From Cyclobacteriaceae bacterium (GTDB lineage Bacteria > Bacteroidota > Bacteroidia > Cytophagales > Cyclobacteriaceae), in the NCBI GenBank assembly GCA_026129485.1, contig JAHCHY010000001.1, forward strand, positions 186,001 to 250,000: 64,000 nt of DNA, written 5' to 3'. Both the position numbers and the translations under genes were made by a program. Shown piece by piece: positions 9,319 to 17,748 of the stretch. The number at the start of each line of letters is the position of its first letter. Position 1 is the stretch's first letter. Under the pieces are notes generated by a model. That model did no database searches, was not told the DNA's origin, and was given only the letters and a program-made list of their open reading frames with translations.

Positions 9319-10662
9319 ATGCCAAAATCTAAAGGAGAGAAGAAAATTTTTGTTCTCGACACCTCGGTAATCATCTACGAGCATAACAGCATCCTCAACT
9401 TCGATGAACACGACATCGGTATTCCGATTACGGTCCTGGAGGAGCTGGACAATTTCAAAAAAGGAAATGACACCAAGAATTTCGAGGCCCGCGAGTTTAT
9501 TCGCCTGATCGACAAGCTGGCCAAAGACCAGATGCTGCATCACTGGAACCCGATCAATGGAAAGGGTAAAGGTAATTTTAAGGTAGTGATGGATACGGGT
9601 GGCACCGGCCTGGTGGATGCCAACAAAATTTTTAATGAAGATAAGGCCGATCACCGTATTCTTAATTCGGCTTTGCTGCTGCAAAAGCAGGAGAAAGGAA
9701 GAAAAGTAATCCTCGTATCGAAAGACGTAAACCTGAGGCTCAAGGCAAAAGCTTTAGGATTACAGGCTGAAGATTATACCACCGGAAAAATTCAGAACAT
9801 CAGCTCGTTGCACACGGGCCGGACTGTTGTGGAAGAGGTTGACCCTAACGTAATCAACCTGATGTATGAAAAGGGCTACTGTCCGCCAGGAGATGTTTTG
9901 GGTAAGGACAGGCCGATGAAAAATCACTACTACATATTAAAGAGTGGTAAGAAATCGGTGCTGGCATTTTATAATTCTGCCAACGGTATGGTAGAGCAGG
10001 TTGAAAAACGAAATGCCTACGGGATCAAACCCCGTAATGCAGAGCAAGCCTTTGCCATTCATGCCGTACTGAAGCCTGAAATAAAATTAGTATCCATGCA
10101 AGGCGTGGCCGGTACCGGCAAAACCTTAATTGCACTTGCTGCCGCATTGGAACAAAAAAGAGAGTTCAAGCAGATTTACTTAGCGCGCCCTATTGTACCG
10201 CTCAGCAACAAAGACATTGGCTATTTGCCGGGCGACATTAAGTCCAAGCTGAACCCTTACATGGAACCGCTGTGGGATAACCTGAAGTTCATCCAAAACC
10301 AGTATAGCGAATCGGACAAGGAGTATTCGAAGATTACCGAGATGGTGCAGAATGAAAAGTTGGTGATTACCCCGTTGGCTTACATACGCGGAAGAAGCTT
10401 ATCCAACATCTGCTTCATTGTGGATGAAGCCCAGAATCTTACCCCGCATGAAGTAAAAACTATTATTACCCGTGCAGGTGAAAACACCAAAATTATTTTT
10501 ACGGGCGACATTCACCAGATTGACACGCCTTACTTAGATGCCCAAAGCAATGGCCTGTCTTACCTGATCGACCGGTTGAAAGATCATGAATTGTACGCAC
10601 ACGTAACACTTGAGAAAGGCGAGCGCTCTGAGCTGGCTAACCTGGCGAACGAGTTGTTATGA
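9319..10662 (+). CDS. PIN-PhoH fusion ATPase (YlaK/PhoH2-like)
   Basis: A 447-residue cytoplasmic protein with two domains. The PIN nuclease domain (about 8-140) starts with KIFVLDTSVIIYEHNS and keeps acidic residues in EELDNF, DHRILN and SKDVNLRLKA. The PhoH P-loop domain (about 230-447) has Walker A GVAGTGKTL, Walker B FIVDEAQNLTP and sensor segment IIFTGDIHQID. Proteins of this layout (PhoH2) act as RNA helicase/ribonucleases in the few studied cases and are widespread in Bacteroidota. It is monocistronic and ends 11 nt from a convergent gene, without a visible terminator. The name PhoH reflects an old phosphate-starvation link that need not hold here. Confidence 0.9.
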   Translation: MPKSKGEKKIFVLDTSVIIYEHNSILNFDEHDIGIPITVLEELDNFKKGNDTKNFEAREFIRLIDKLAKDQMLHHWNPINGKGKGNFKVVMDTGGTGLVDANKIFNEDKADHRILNSALLLQKQEKGRKVILVSKDVNLRLKAKALGLQAEDYTTGKIQNISSLHTGRTVVEEVDPNVINLMYEKGYCPPGDVLGKDRPMKNHYYILKSGKKSVLAFYNSANGMVEQVEKRNAYGIKPRNAEQAFAIHAVLKPEIKLVSMQGVAGTGKTLIALAAALEQKREFKQIYLARPIVPLSNKDIGYLPGDIKSKLNPYMEPLWDNLKFIQNQYSESDKEYSKITEMVQNEKLVITPLAYIRGRSLSNICFIVDEAQNLTPHEVKTIITRAGENTKIIFTGDIHQIDTPYLDAQSNGLSYLIDRLKDHELYAHVTLEKGERSELANLANELL

Positions 10663-10673
10663 TTAATAATCAA

Positions 10674-12275
10674 CTACTTATCCCCAGAAACATCAATCAC
10701 GTGCTTGATTGAACATAATTTATCATCAATTGTAGCAAATACATGAATTGCATACGGGCCAGGAGCATTGCTGGTGTAAAAGGAAAAATTTCCCGAATAG
10801 GGCAATTTTGAATCAGCCCACCAAAAAACCGAGGAGCGTAAATCCGGGCTTCTCGAATCAAGTTCTTTTACAGTACTATTCATCTCGGATTTAGCTACAC
10901 CTTTAATGAAAAGGTTATTGTTAGATGGAACAACCTCATTTGTAAGGTCTGCCTCTACAATGATAATTCCATTTTGTCCTAACTCACCAAATCTACCAAG
11001 TGTATTATCTGTTCGTAAAACACCAATTCTTTTAAGTTTCCGAGGATCAAGACCAACAATAAAATCGGTTTTATCAGTCATATAACCATTTACAATATAA
11101 AGTGGATCGGTCATTCCATATCCTGCTATCCTTTTCAAAAAGACCCTAATCTGGTCAGTTTCCCCAAGACGTAGCTTAACCATGGGCACAACATTCAAGA
11201 ACACCTCGTACATACTGTTGAAAGGCTCATATTTACCCAATGATACATTGATATCGGCCTCAATATCGTTCTCATAGCTTTCATAAACATTCACATCGTC
11301 TCCTGTTTTAAAGTAATTGTAGGAATCTTCAACTGCTTTTCTGATTCGACTATAGCTTGCATATGCGTGTCTGTAATTTGTTGAATCAAAACTTCGTTGG
11401 TTAGGGTTAACGTACAAATCTTCCAGTTCAACAATGCAATCAATTGGATTGCCCTTTCGTGTGGTTTTGTAAAAGACCCAATCATCGTCAAAATCTTTAA
11501 ATAGTGGAAATTCAAAATATCCCCCTTTTCGGGTAAATACTTCATAAATCAGATTATTATTTCTTAGATAGAAAGTAATGCTTGTCGAATCAGGAGCAGG
11601 TTTATTATCAAATTTCATAAAAACCCTGCCCCTGAAATAGTACGGATTCCGTACAGAAGTATTAGCAGGGTCTCTTGTTGCTATGTCCGGAATGAAATTA
11701 ATACCATTGTCAAAATCCGCAAAAAGACCTTTATTATATCCGACAATTACAATGTTCTGCAAATTAACCGTGCCAGAAGTATTAATCTCGGCAGTAACCT
11801 TATCGCGTATCCGAAAGGCGCTATTAACTTGTAAGGCTAATTGTGAGCAACTTTCAATTGGGAGGCTATCTTTCAATCTAACTATTGTTCCGTTATCCGA
11901 AACAAGCCAGTTAATTGAGTACGAAGAAGCCTCGCCCTCTTGTGAAGTTTCAGGTATGATTGCCATGGTATATATACCCTTAGTCATCTGATCGGGAAAC
12001 CTGAGATAACTCCATCCAAATCCATTTGTAAGAATAATTCTTTTGTAAAAAAAAGTATCCCCCCTCCCATCCTTAAGCCTCAACGTCAGAACAGTTTTTG
12101 CTCGTGCAATACGTTTATCAGGAACCGCAACAGAAAAGTATGCTGTATCGCCAACTGCATATTGAGGCTGATTGAATATCATATGAAAATCATTCTCATT
12201 TAAGTTACGAGAAAATCCCAAGAAACATATACCAATCAAACAAGGGGTAAAAAGAAGCTTGATCACATTAACCAT
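10674..12275 (-). CDS. Secreted protein with MG2-like domain and TonB-plug-like domain
   Basis: A 533-residue exported protein. Its ATG (12275) shares one base with the upstream stop codon (TAATG), so translation is coupled to the DUF4249 gene. A signal-like segment (IKLLFTPCLIGICFLGF) is followed by a macroglobulin MG2-like domain (NQPQYAVGDTAYFSVAVPD, then FGWSYLRFPDQMTKGIYTM). Near residues 390-440 it reads DPLYIVNGYMTD, LDPRKLKRIGVLR and LGQNGIIIVEA, which mirror the plug hallmarks IVDG, I..I.VLK and NGVIIITT of TonB receptors. There is no room for a barrel. It is probably a periplasmic or surface partner of the TonB receptor two genes upstream. Function unknown. Confidence 0.65.
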   Translation of the reverse strand: MVNVIKLLFTPCLIGICFLGFSRNLNENDFHMIFNQPQYAVGDTAYFSVAVPDKRIARAKTVLTLRLKDGRGDTFFYKRIILTNGFGWSYLRFPDQMTKGIYTMAIIPETSQEGEASSYSINWLVSDNGTIVRLKDSLPIESCSQLALQVNSAFRIRDKVTAEINTSGTVNLQNIVIVGYNKGLFADFDNGINFIPDIATRDPANTSVRNPYYFRGRVFMKFDNKPAPDSTSITFYLRNNNLIYEVFTRKGGYFEFPLFKDFDDDWVFYKTTRKGNPIDCIVELEDLYVNPNQRSFDSTNYRHAYASYSRIRKAVEDSYNYFKTGDDVNVYESYENDIEADINVSLGKYEPFNSMYEVFLNVVPMVKLRLGETDQIRVFLKRIAGYGMTDPLYIVNGYMTDKTDFIVGLDPRKLKRIGVLRTDNTLGRFGELGQNGIIIVEADLTNEVVPSNNNLFIKGVAKSEMNSTVKELDSRSPDLRSSVFWWADSKLPYSGNFSFYTSNAPGPYAIHVFATIDDKLCSIKHVIDVSGDK

Positions 12276-13357
12276 TACCAAAATAGAGGTTTGTTTGTTG
12301 TTGGGTTTTTAAAGTAGTCAAGACACGAGAATGGAATTGTATCCGGCTCAGTTAAAGGGTAGGGCCAATCAGAAATGTTTACATAAACAGATTTTGAAAC
12401 AGCTCCAGAAGCACTGAATATACCCAGCACTTCTGCGTTCGGATCATTAACATTCCGAACATTACCCCTGATTTTTATAGAATTGGGTTGAAAGAGATTC
12501 GTACTGCCTTGTTGTTGCTTTTGAACCAAATCCCAATAGTTGTACGAGTCCTGCGATAAACTAAGCTGCTGAATTTCCAAATAGTACTTTTCATAAAAGT
12601 GCATAGCGGTTACAGGAATTTCGCCCAGAAACTGCCGACTAAACAGGTTGTCTTTAACCAATTCATTTCTGGACACAAAAGCTTTATCATTATAATTATA
12701 AGACCAACAAATACAACATGTACAATCACCCACTTGCACAAGCCCTCCCATAGCCGGGCGGTAAACATATCCACTACAAGGCTCTGGTGTTGGTCTATCC
12801 CCACCGGGTGTAGGTGTAACATGTAATTCCGGGTGTGACTTAACCTTATGTATCGTTGTCCACCTCCAGCGAAACAAGTTATCAGATCCCGAAACTCCTC
12901 TTGCATTTATATAAATGGATAGTGCCCCGTTTCCATTAACAGGCGGTGATTTAACTTCAAAACTAACATCATCTATAACACCAGCTTCTTCTATGGTTTC
13001 CGGTTCGGATTCATAATTTTGCCCATCCGGAGTTTCTATAACTACTTTGTAAGACCTTCCCAGTATACCCGTTAAAGCACTGGATGAATAAACTCCGGGT
13101 TGTACTTCGAATAAATCATACCTGTTATTTTGATCATCCACTATTTCAACTAAAGCTCCTGTTACAATTTCAAAAGCTATGGGTCTGGATATTGTCAGAG
13201 GGTTTGAATAGAACAATTTAACCGAGTTTAGTCCTGTTCCATTTAAAATGTATCCATCAACAACCAACCTCTTGGCTGATTGCCTATTAACATTTACACT
13301 CAAAGGGTCAATGCATGCGGCAAGAAATGCAAGAAATACAGGAAATAGTTTACGCAT
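12275..13357 (-). CDS. DUF4249 family lipoprotein
   Basis: A 360-residue lipoprotein. The signal MRKLFPVFLAFLAAC ends in a lipobox, and the mature part starts IDPLSVN. The motif AKRLVVDGYILNGTGLNSVKL and the beta-rich segments that follow (ALVEIVDDQNNRYDLFE, GVYSSSALTGILGRSYKV) fit DUF4249. In Bacteroidota this family is usually encoded next to a TonB-dependent receptor with an STN or carboxypeptidase-like N-terminus, as here, where the receptor ends 3 nt upstream. A mid-protein cysteine cluster (CSGYVY, then VGDCTCCICWSY) stands out and could bind metal or form disulfides. Its role is probably substrate binding for the receptor; this is inference from context. Confidence 0.8.
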   Translation of the reverse strand: MRKLFPVFLAFLAACIDPLSVNVNRQSAKRLVVDGYILNGTGLNSVKLFYSNPLTISRPIAFEIVTGALVEIVDDQNNRYDLFEVQPGVYSSSALTGILGRSYKVVIETPDGQNYESEPETIEEAGVIDDVSFEVKSPPVNGNGALSIYINARGVSGSDNLFRWRWTTIHKVKSHPELHVTPTPGGDRPTPEPCSGYVYRPAMGGLVQVGDCTCCICWSYNYNDKAFVSRNELVKDNLFSRQFLGEIPVTAMHFYEKYYLEIQQLSLSQDSYNYWDLVQKQQQGSTNLFQPNSIKIRGNVRNVNDPNAEVLGIFSASGAVSKSVYVNISDWPYPLTEPDTIPFSCLDYFKNPTTNKPLFW

Positions 13358-13360
13358 ACA

Positions 13361-16063
13361 CTATAGTTTTATTGCATATGTAACAGAGGGAACCGGTATA
13401 CCTATTAGTGCAATTTGTTTCGATCTAACTGCTCCGGCTACATTATAATCGAAAAACGCTGAATACGGATTCTTTCTCCCATAAACATTATAAATTGAGA
13501 TCGTCCACTCTCCTTTTATCTTGCGCTTCTTGTTACTACCCTCAATTATAAGCGCCAAATCCAGGCGATGATAATCGGGCAGCCTGTAGTTATTTCTATC
13601 TGAAAACTCAATAACCGGGTTCCGGTCAATATCAAAAGCTGCTACAGGCATGGATATTGGACGTCCCGTGTGGTATGTGAAGATGCCTGAAAAAAATGCC
13701 TTTCTGCCAATAGAATATCTCCAGTTTAGGTTAAATATGTGAGGCTGGTCAAAATTAGCCGGATACCAGTTCCCGCTGTTTACTCTTTCATTCTCAAACT
13801 CACCATCAATCTGCCGTAAAGATCGGGAATAAGTATAATTAATTTCACCTTGAAGTCTGCCAGAAGTCTTACTCGCAGACATCTCAACACCGTATGACTT
13901 TCCTCTGCCTTGAATAAGAGCTGTTTCAAGTTTTGGGTTCAAAATCAAATTCGCACCATCCTTAAAATCCAGAATATTGCTTATTCTCTTATAATAACCT
14001 TCTATATATGTTTGCCATTTACCATTATCGGAACTCCAGAAATAGCCAATCGAAATTTGATCGGCAAGCTGAGGTTTAAAAAATTTGTTGCTCGATTGCC
14101 ATATATCAACAGGGGTTACTGCCGCTGTATTGGTTATCAAATGCAGAAACTGATTGATGCGGTTGTAGCCGAGTTTAACTGACGATGTTCTGCTCAAAAG
14201 ATACCTAACCGACAACCTTGGCTCAACCCCAATATAAGTTTTCATTAATTCTCCGCTTGCAAATTGAACTGAGTCAATGATATTTCTGGGTTCCATCGGA
14301 ACACCTTCTTCATATTTATACTCTGTACCGGGCCCTAATCTGTTAAACACAGGTATGCGTATTCCCATCTCCAGATTTAATCTATCAACTGGCTGAAAAG
14401 AATCGCTAAGATACAATGCCGATTCTATTGCCCTTTCATTGGGCATGTCTAACGAGCTACTGTTTGATTCAGCGGTTAGGGGCCTTAATCGACCAGGTTC
14501 AAAATTATAATACGTAGACTGGATTCCATACGCAATTTTATGCTTGCCATCTCTATAAAAATCCAGTTTAATGCCTGGGTAAATAATATTATATGAAAGC
14601 TGAAATGCCGTGGTAAGGTCATGTTCCGAAACCTTAAAAGCATACCTTCCTAAGGACATAGCAACACTATAATATGTTTTGTTGCCAAGCGTATTATCGT
14701 ATCGAATATTAGATGCTATGTTGCTCCAGAAATTAATAGTATCCGTAGCCAATTGAAATTTGTCTTGGCTTACATACCCGGACCAACTTAGTTTCCCCCC
14801 ATTTTGCAACTTTTGTGTGTACTTGAAAGAACCATCAGAAAACAACACTCTGCTTTGCTCTATTCCGGGGTATTTATTCTGAAGTACTTTAAGCGCCCAA
14901 TCCGAATATGTTGTGCGAAACGAAAAAGCAAGTGAACTGGTATCTCGCTTTATCGGGCCATCAATTGATAGATCAGCCGAGATGAGCCCTGTACCCATTT
15001 TACCAGACCACTTGTTGTAATTGCCCTCGCTTGAAGAAATATCAAGCACAGAAGAAACTCTTCCCCCATAAATAGCTGGAATACCACCTTTATAAAGAGT
15101 TGCTTCTTTTATTGAGTTAGAATTGAACGCAGTAAAAAAACCTAAAGCATGAGATGAATTAAAAATACTTACACCGTCAAACAATATCAGGTTCTGGTCC
15201 ACACCACCACCCCTTACATTAAAACCAGAACTTGCTTCACTTACGGTTGTAATACCAGCCTGCACCTGTAAGTTTTTGATTATATCAGGCTGTCCTAAAA
15301 ACGCAGGAGCCCTGCTCAGCTCATCCATTTTAATTGATGTCTGACCAACTGACCTCTCAACTATTCGCTTGTCCTGGATAACTACTTCTTCCAAGGTTGT
15401 TGGTGCTTCTTCCATTTCAAATAAAATTGTTCCATCTGCATATATTGAAAGTTGCTGTAACCCTTCTTCATAACCAACCATTTGATAGCTTATCACATAC
15501 TCTCCCGCATTAATTTCAAACTGATATTCACCGCTTGAGCTGGTAGTGGTTCCAATATTCAGGTTGTTGATCATTACCGAAACCCCGGCAACAGGTCGTT
15601 TTGTGTCTTGTTCAAAAACTTTACCTTTCAAAACTACTTTTGAGTTCGTAGTAGTTGATGCTTTTTCACCTATTGACACCGATATAACCTTTAGGTTCCT
15701 TCGCCTTGCAGAAGCTATTACTTCCCTTCTTGCACGTTCCGCAACAGGGTTTTTATAAAATATTACAGCATAGTCATATAAAAAGAGGTATCCTACTTCT
15801 GATCCGGCCAACAAGTCAGTCAACATATCCTGCAGTGTCAAACCACTCAACTCTTTGCTCACAGTAATATGAGCAAGCCAGTCCTCCATATAAAAGAACC
15901 TTAAGGCCGACTTTCGCTCTACTTCTGATAATAAAGTAATAAGCGGTTGATCTTTTTCAATCGTAATACTTTCAGCAAGAAGCTCCTTTTGGGCCTGAGC
16001 TGACTGAGAAAATAAAAATATAATTGAGCCTATAAAAAAAAGTCGCTTCAAGACGGGTCCCAT
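13361..16063 (-). CDS. TonB-dependent receptor with STN and carboxypeptidase-regulatory domains
   Basis: About 900 residues, taking the ATG at 16063 so that the signal (KRLFFIGSIIFLFSQSAQAQ) follows at once; the frame extends to 16126. The mature N-terminus is an STN domain (ITLLSEVERKSALRFFY, LQDMLTDLLAGSEVGYLFLY), then a carboxypeptidase-regulatory-like domain (LKGKVFEQDTKRPVAGVSV), a TonB box near LEEVVIQDKRIVE, a plug (GQPDIIKNLQVQAGI, SGFNVRGGGVDQNLILFDGV) and a C-terminal barrel. STN domains usually contact anti-sigma factors (FecR), but no fecI/fecR is present here. It heads a three-gene operon with the DUF4249 and MG2/plug-like genes. Sequence from 10.7 to 16.1 kb looks more AT-rich than the susC gene at 5.9-9.0 kb. 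Confidence 0.9.
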   Translation of the reverse strand: MGPVLKRLFFIGSIIFLFSQSAQAQKELLAESITIEKDQPLITLLSEVERKSALRFFYMEDWLAHITVSKELSGLTLQDMLTDLLAGSEVGYLFLYDYAVIFYKNPVAERARREVIASARRRNLKVISVSIGEKASTTTNSKVVLKGKVFEQDTKRPVAGVSVMINNLNIGTTTSSSGEYQFEINAGEYVISYQMVGYEEGLQQLSIYADGTILFEMEEAPTTLEEVVIQDKRIVERSVGQTSIKMDELSRAPAFLGQPDIIKNLQVQAGITTVSEASSGFNVRGGGVDQNLILFDGVSIFNSSHALGFFTAFNSNSIKEATLYKGGIPAIYGGRVSSVLDISSSEGNYNKWSGKMGTGLISADLSIDGPIKRDTSSLAFSFRTTYSDWALKVLQNKYPGIEQSRVLFSDGSFKYTQKLQNGGKLSWSGYVSQDKFQLATDTINFWSNIASNIRYDNTLGNKTYYSVAMSLGRYAFKVSEHDLTTAFQLSYNIIYPGIKLDFYRDGKHKIAYGIQSTYYNFEPGRLRPLTAESNSSSLDMPNERAIESALYLSDSFQPVDRLNLEMGIRIPVFNRLGPGTEYKYEEGVPMEPRNIIDSVQFASGELMKTYIGVEPRLSVRYLLSRTSSVKLGYNRINQFLHLITNTAAVTPVDIWQSSNKFFKPQLADQISIGYFWSSDNGKWQTYIEGYYKRISNILDFKDGANLILNPKLETALIQGRGKSYGVEMSASKTSGRLQGEINYTYSRSLRQIDGEFENERVNSGNWYPANFDQPHIFNLNWRYSIGRKAFFSGIFTYHTGRPISMPVAAFDIDRNPVIEFSDRNNYRLPDYHRLDLALIIEGSNKKRKIKGEWTISIYNVYGRKNPYSAFFDYNVAGAVRSKQIALIGIPVPSVTYAIKL

Positions 16064-16141
16064 TTCTTTAACGATTCTAAAGAACCTCCCGCATGATCCA
16101 AAGAAAACTTGGCCAAAGAAACCCACAATTATTTGAAAGGT

Positions 16142-16175
16142 AAAAAAAAGGGTGCCTTAAGGCACCCTTTTTTTT
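16142..16175. terminator. Strong bidirectional-type terminator after the second susD
   Basis: Arms of 15 nt (A8-GGGTGCC / GGCACCC-T8) with a TTAA loop; runs on both sides give a U-tract on either strand. It separates the susCD operon (ending at 16193) from the TonB receptor operon starting at 16063. Confidence 0.9.
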
Positions 16176-16192
16176 AAAATCAACAAGCAAGA

Positions 16193-17737
16193 TTAATTCG
16201 CATCCCACCAAACACGACCTGTCAGGTCATCAGCCGTAAATCCCTGGTTCTGTAAGGCAGCAGTGTGGTTTTCTTTATTGGCATTCGCCTCTGCTGTACC
16301 ATACGCTTGTCTTCTTGGAATCTGACCATTTGGTGTGAGAGCATTATCGCCAGGCGCCAAATTCGGGAAACCGGTTCTTCTCCACTCAGACCATGCTTCA
16401 TATCCATTCGGAAAAATCGCAATCCACTTTTGGGTTACAATCTGCTCCTGGGCTCTTGCCGGGTCGTATGCTACTTCGCTATTGGTAATATAGTCTGCAA
16501 ACCCTGAACCCACTCCATGTTGGTTCAAAGACGCCTGTATACCTGCTTCATAGTATCCCTGCGCAGTTAACGGAGCAGAGTTAATCCAGCCGTTCAGTCT
16601 GCCTTCGGCCAGAATAAAAGCTACTTGCGATGAAGTAAAAATATCGGCCGGAGTATTTCTCTGACGAAAAGCATTGCCAATGAAAGAAACCTGGGCAGCC
16701 GAAATTGAACCTGCGTTAGCCTCACTTAAACCATACGGCATTCCGATATAAGTACTTGCTGTATTTTCTATAGGATTTGCATAGACAGGAAGACGAGGAT
16801 CAGCTACCACATCTAATTTACCCGTTTCGTTTTTATAAGGATGAGAGGCACTATAGAAACTCAGGTGCGGGCTTGTATAGGTATCAAGCTGCATCAAGTT
16901 CATGAGCGGGTCTGCAATTACCCAATCCGCACGACCTGCTGTTACAAATGAGTTATAATACGGATTTTCATACGTCTGAACATTCAGATACGCGTAGCGT
17001 ATATTCTCAGAGTTATTCAGCGCTATCACACCATCATTAAATGCACTGGCAAATTCTGTAGCTGCTTTTGTTGGATTTACCTCAGATAACCTTAGTGCAG
17101 CATTTAACCTGATTGTATTTGCAAATTTTACCCATAAAGCCATGTTTCCTCCAAGCAAGATATCACCCTTAAGGTTGCTATTGGGCACTGCTGTGTTGAT
17201 TGATGCTGTTGCGGCCTTTAATGTCTGAAAGCAGTTGTCATAAATCGACTCCTGAGAATCAAATTTCGGCAATAACAATCCATCTACACCTTGCAAAGCC
17301 TCAGAATACGGCAAATCGCCCCACCGGTCGGTCATGTGCAAATAATAAAAAGACATCAGAATCTTAGCCACAGCAATCTGATTCTGTATTTCACCATTAA
17401 CTATGGTAACATCCGGGGTTAAGGTATTCAATTCGATAATCTTCTGTAAATCCATCAATGGTCCATTATACCAACCATCGGTTGAGAAATTTATCGTTTG
17501 GTAATTATCACCAGATGTATATTGTTTATTGGACAAGTGCTGTGCATATAAAGCTCCTTGCGTAGAAAGGATTACACCACCAGCCGACAATATGCTATTG
17601 GTAAGTAGCGTGCTCGTTGTCGGAATCGTAGTAGCGTTCGGATTAACATTCATATCTCCAAAATCGTCCCAGTTACATGACGTAAACACAAGGGCGAAAG
17701 AGATAGTTACTATTGATAATATCTTTTTCATTTTCAT
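16193..17737 (-). CDS. SusD/RagB-type nutrient-binding lipoprotein (second pair)
   Basis: A 514-residue lipoprotein. The signal MKKILSIVTISFALVFTSC ends in a lipobox; the mature start NWDDFGDMNVNPNATTIP resembles the conserved DxNxNPN region of SusD-like_2 proteins. Further family features are LQKIIELNT, AKILMSFYYLHMTDRWGDLPYSEAL and, near the C-terminus, QKWIAIFPNGYEAWSEWRRTGFP. It lies 11 nt downstream of its susC and ends at a terminator, so the pair forms a two-gene unit. A second in-frame ATG sits two codons in (17731). The substrate is unknown. Confidence 0.93.
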   Translation of the reverse strand: MKMKKILSIVTISFALVFTSCNWDDFGDMNVNPNATTIPTTSTLLTNSILSAGGVILSTQGALYAQHLSNKQYTSGDNYQTINFSTDGWYNGPLMDLQKIIELNTLTPDVTIVNGEIQNQIAVAKILMSFYYLHMTDRWGDLPYSEALQGVDGLLLPKFDSQESIYDNCFQTLKAATASINTAVPNSNLKGDILLGGNMALWVKFANTIRLNAALRLSEVNPTKAATEFASAFNDGVIALNNSENIRYAYLNVQTYENPYYNSFVTAGRADWVIADPLMNLMQLDTYTSPHLSFYSASHPYKNETGKLDVVADPRLPVYANPIENTASTYIGMPYGLSEANAGSISAAQVSFIGNAFRQRNTPADIFTSSQVAFILAEGRLNGWINSAPLTAQGYYEAGIQASLNQHGVGSGFADYITNSEVAYDPARAQEQIVTQKWIAIFPNGYEAWSEWRRTGFPNLAPGDNALTPNGQIPRRQAYGTAEANANKENHTAALQNQGFTADDLTGRVWWDAN

Positions 17738-17748
17738 AATCAGTCAAA

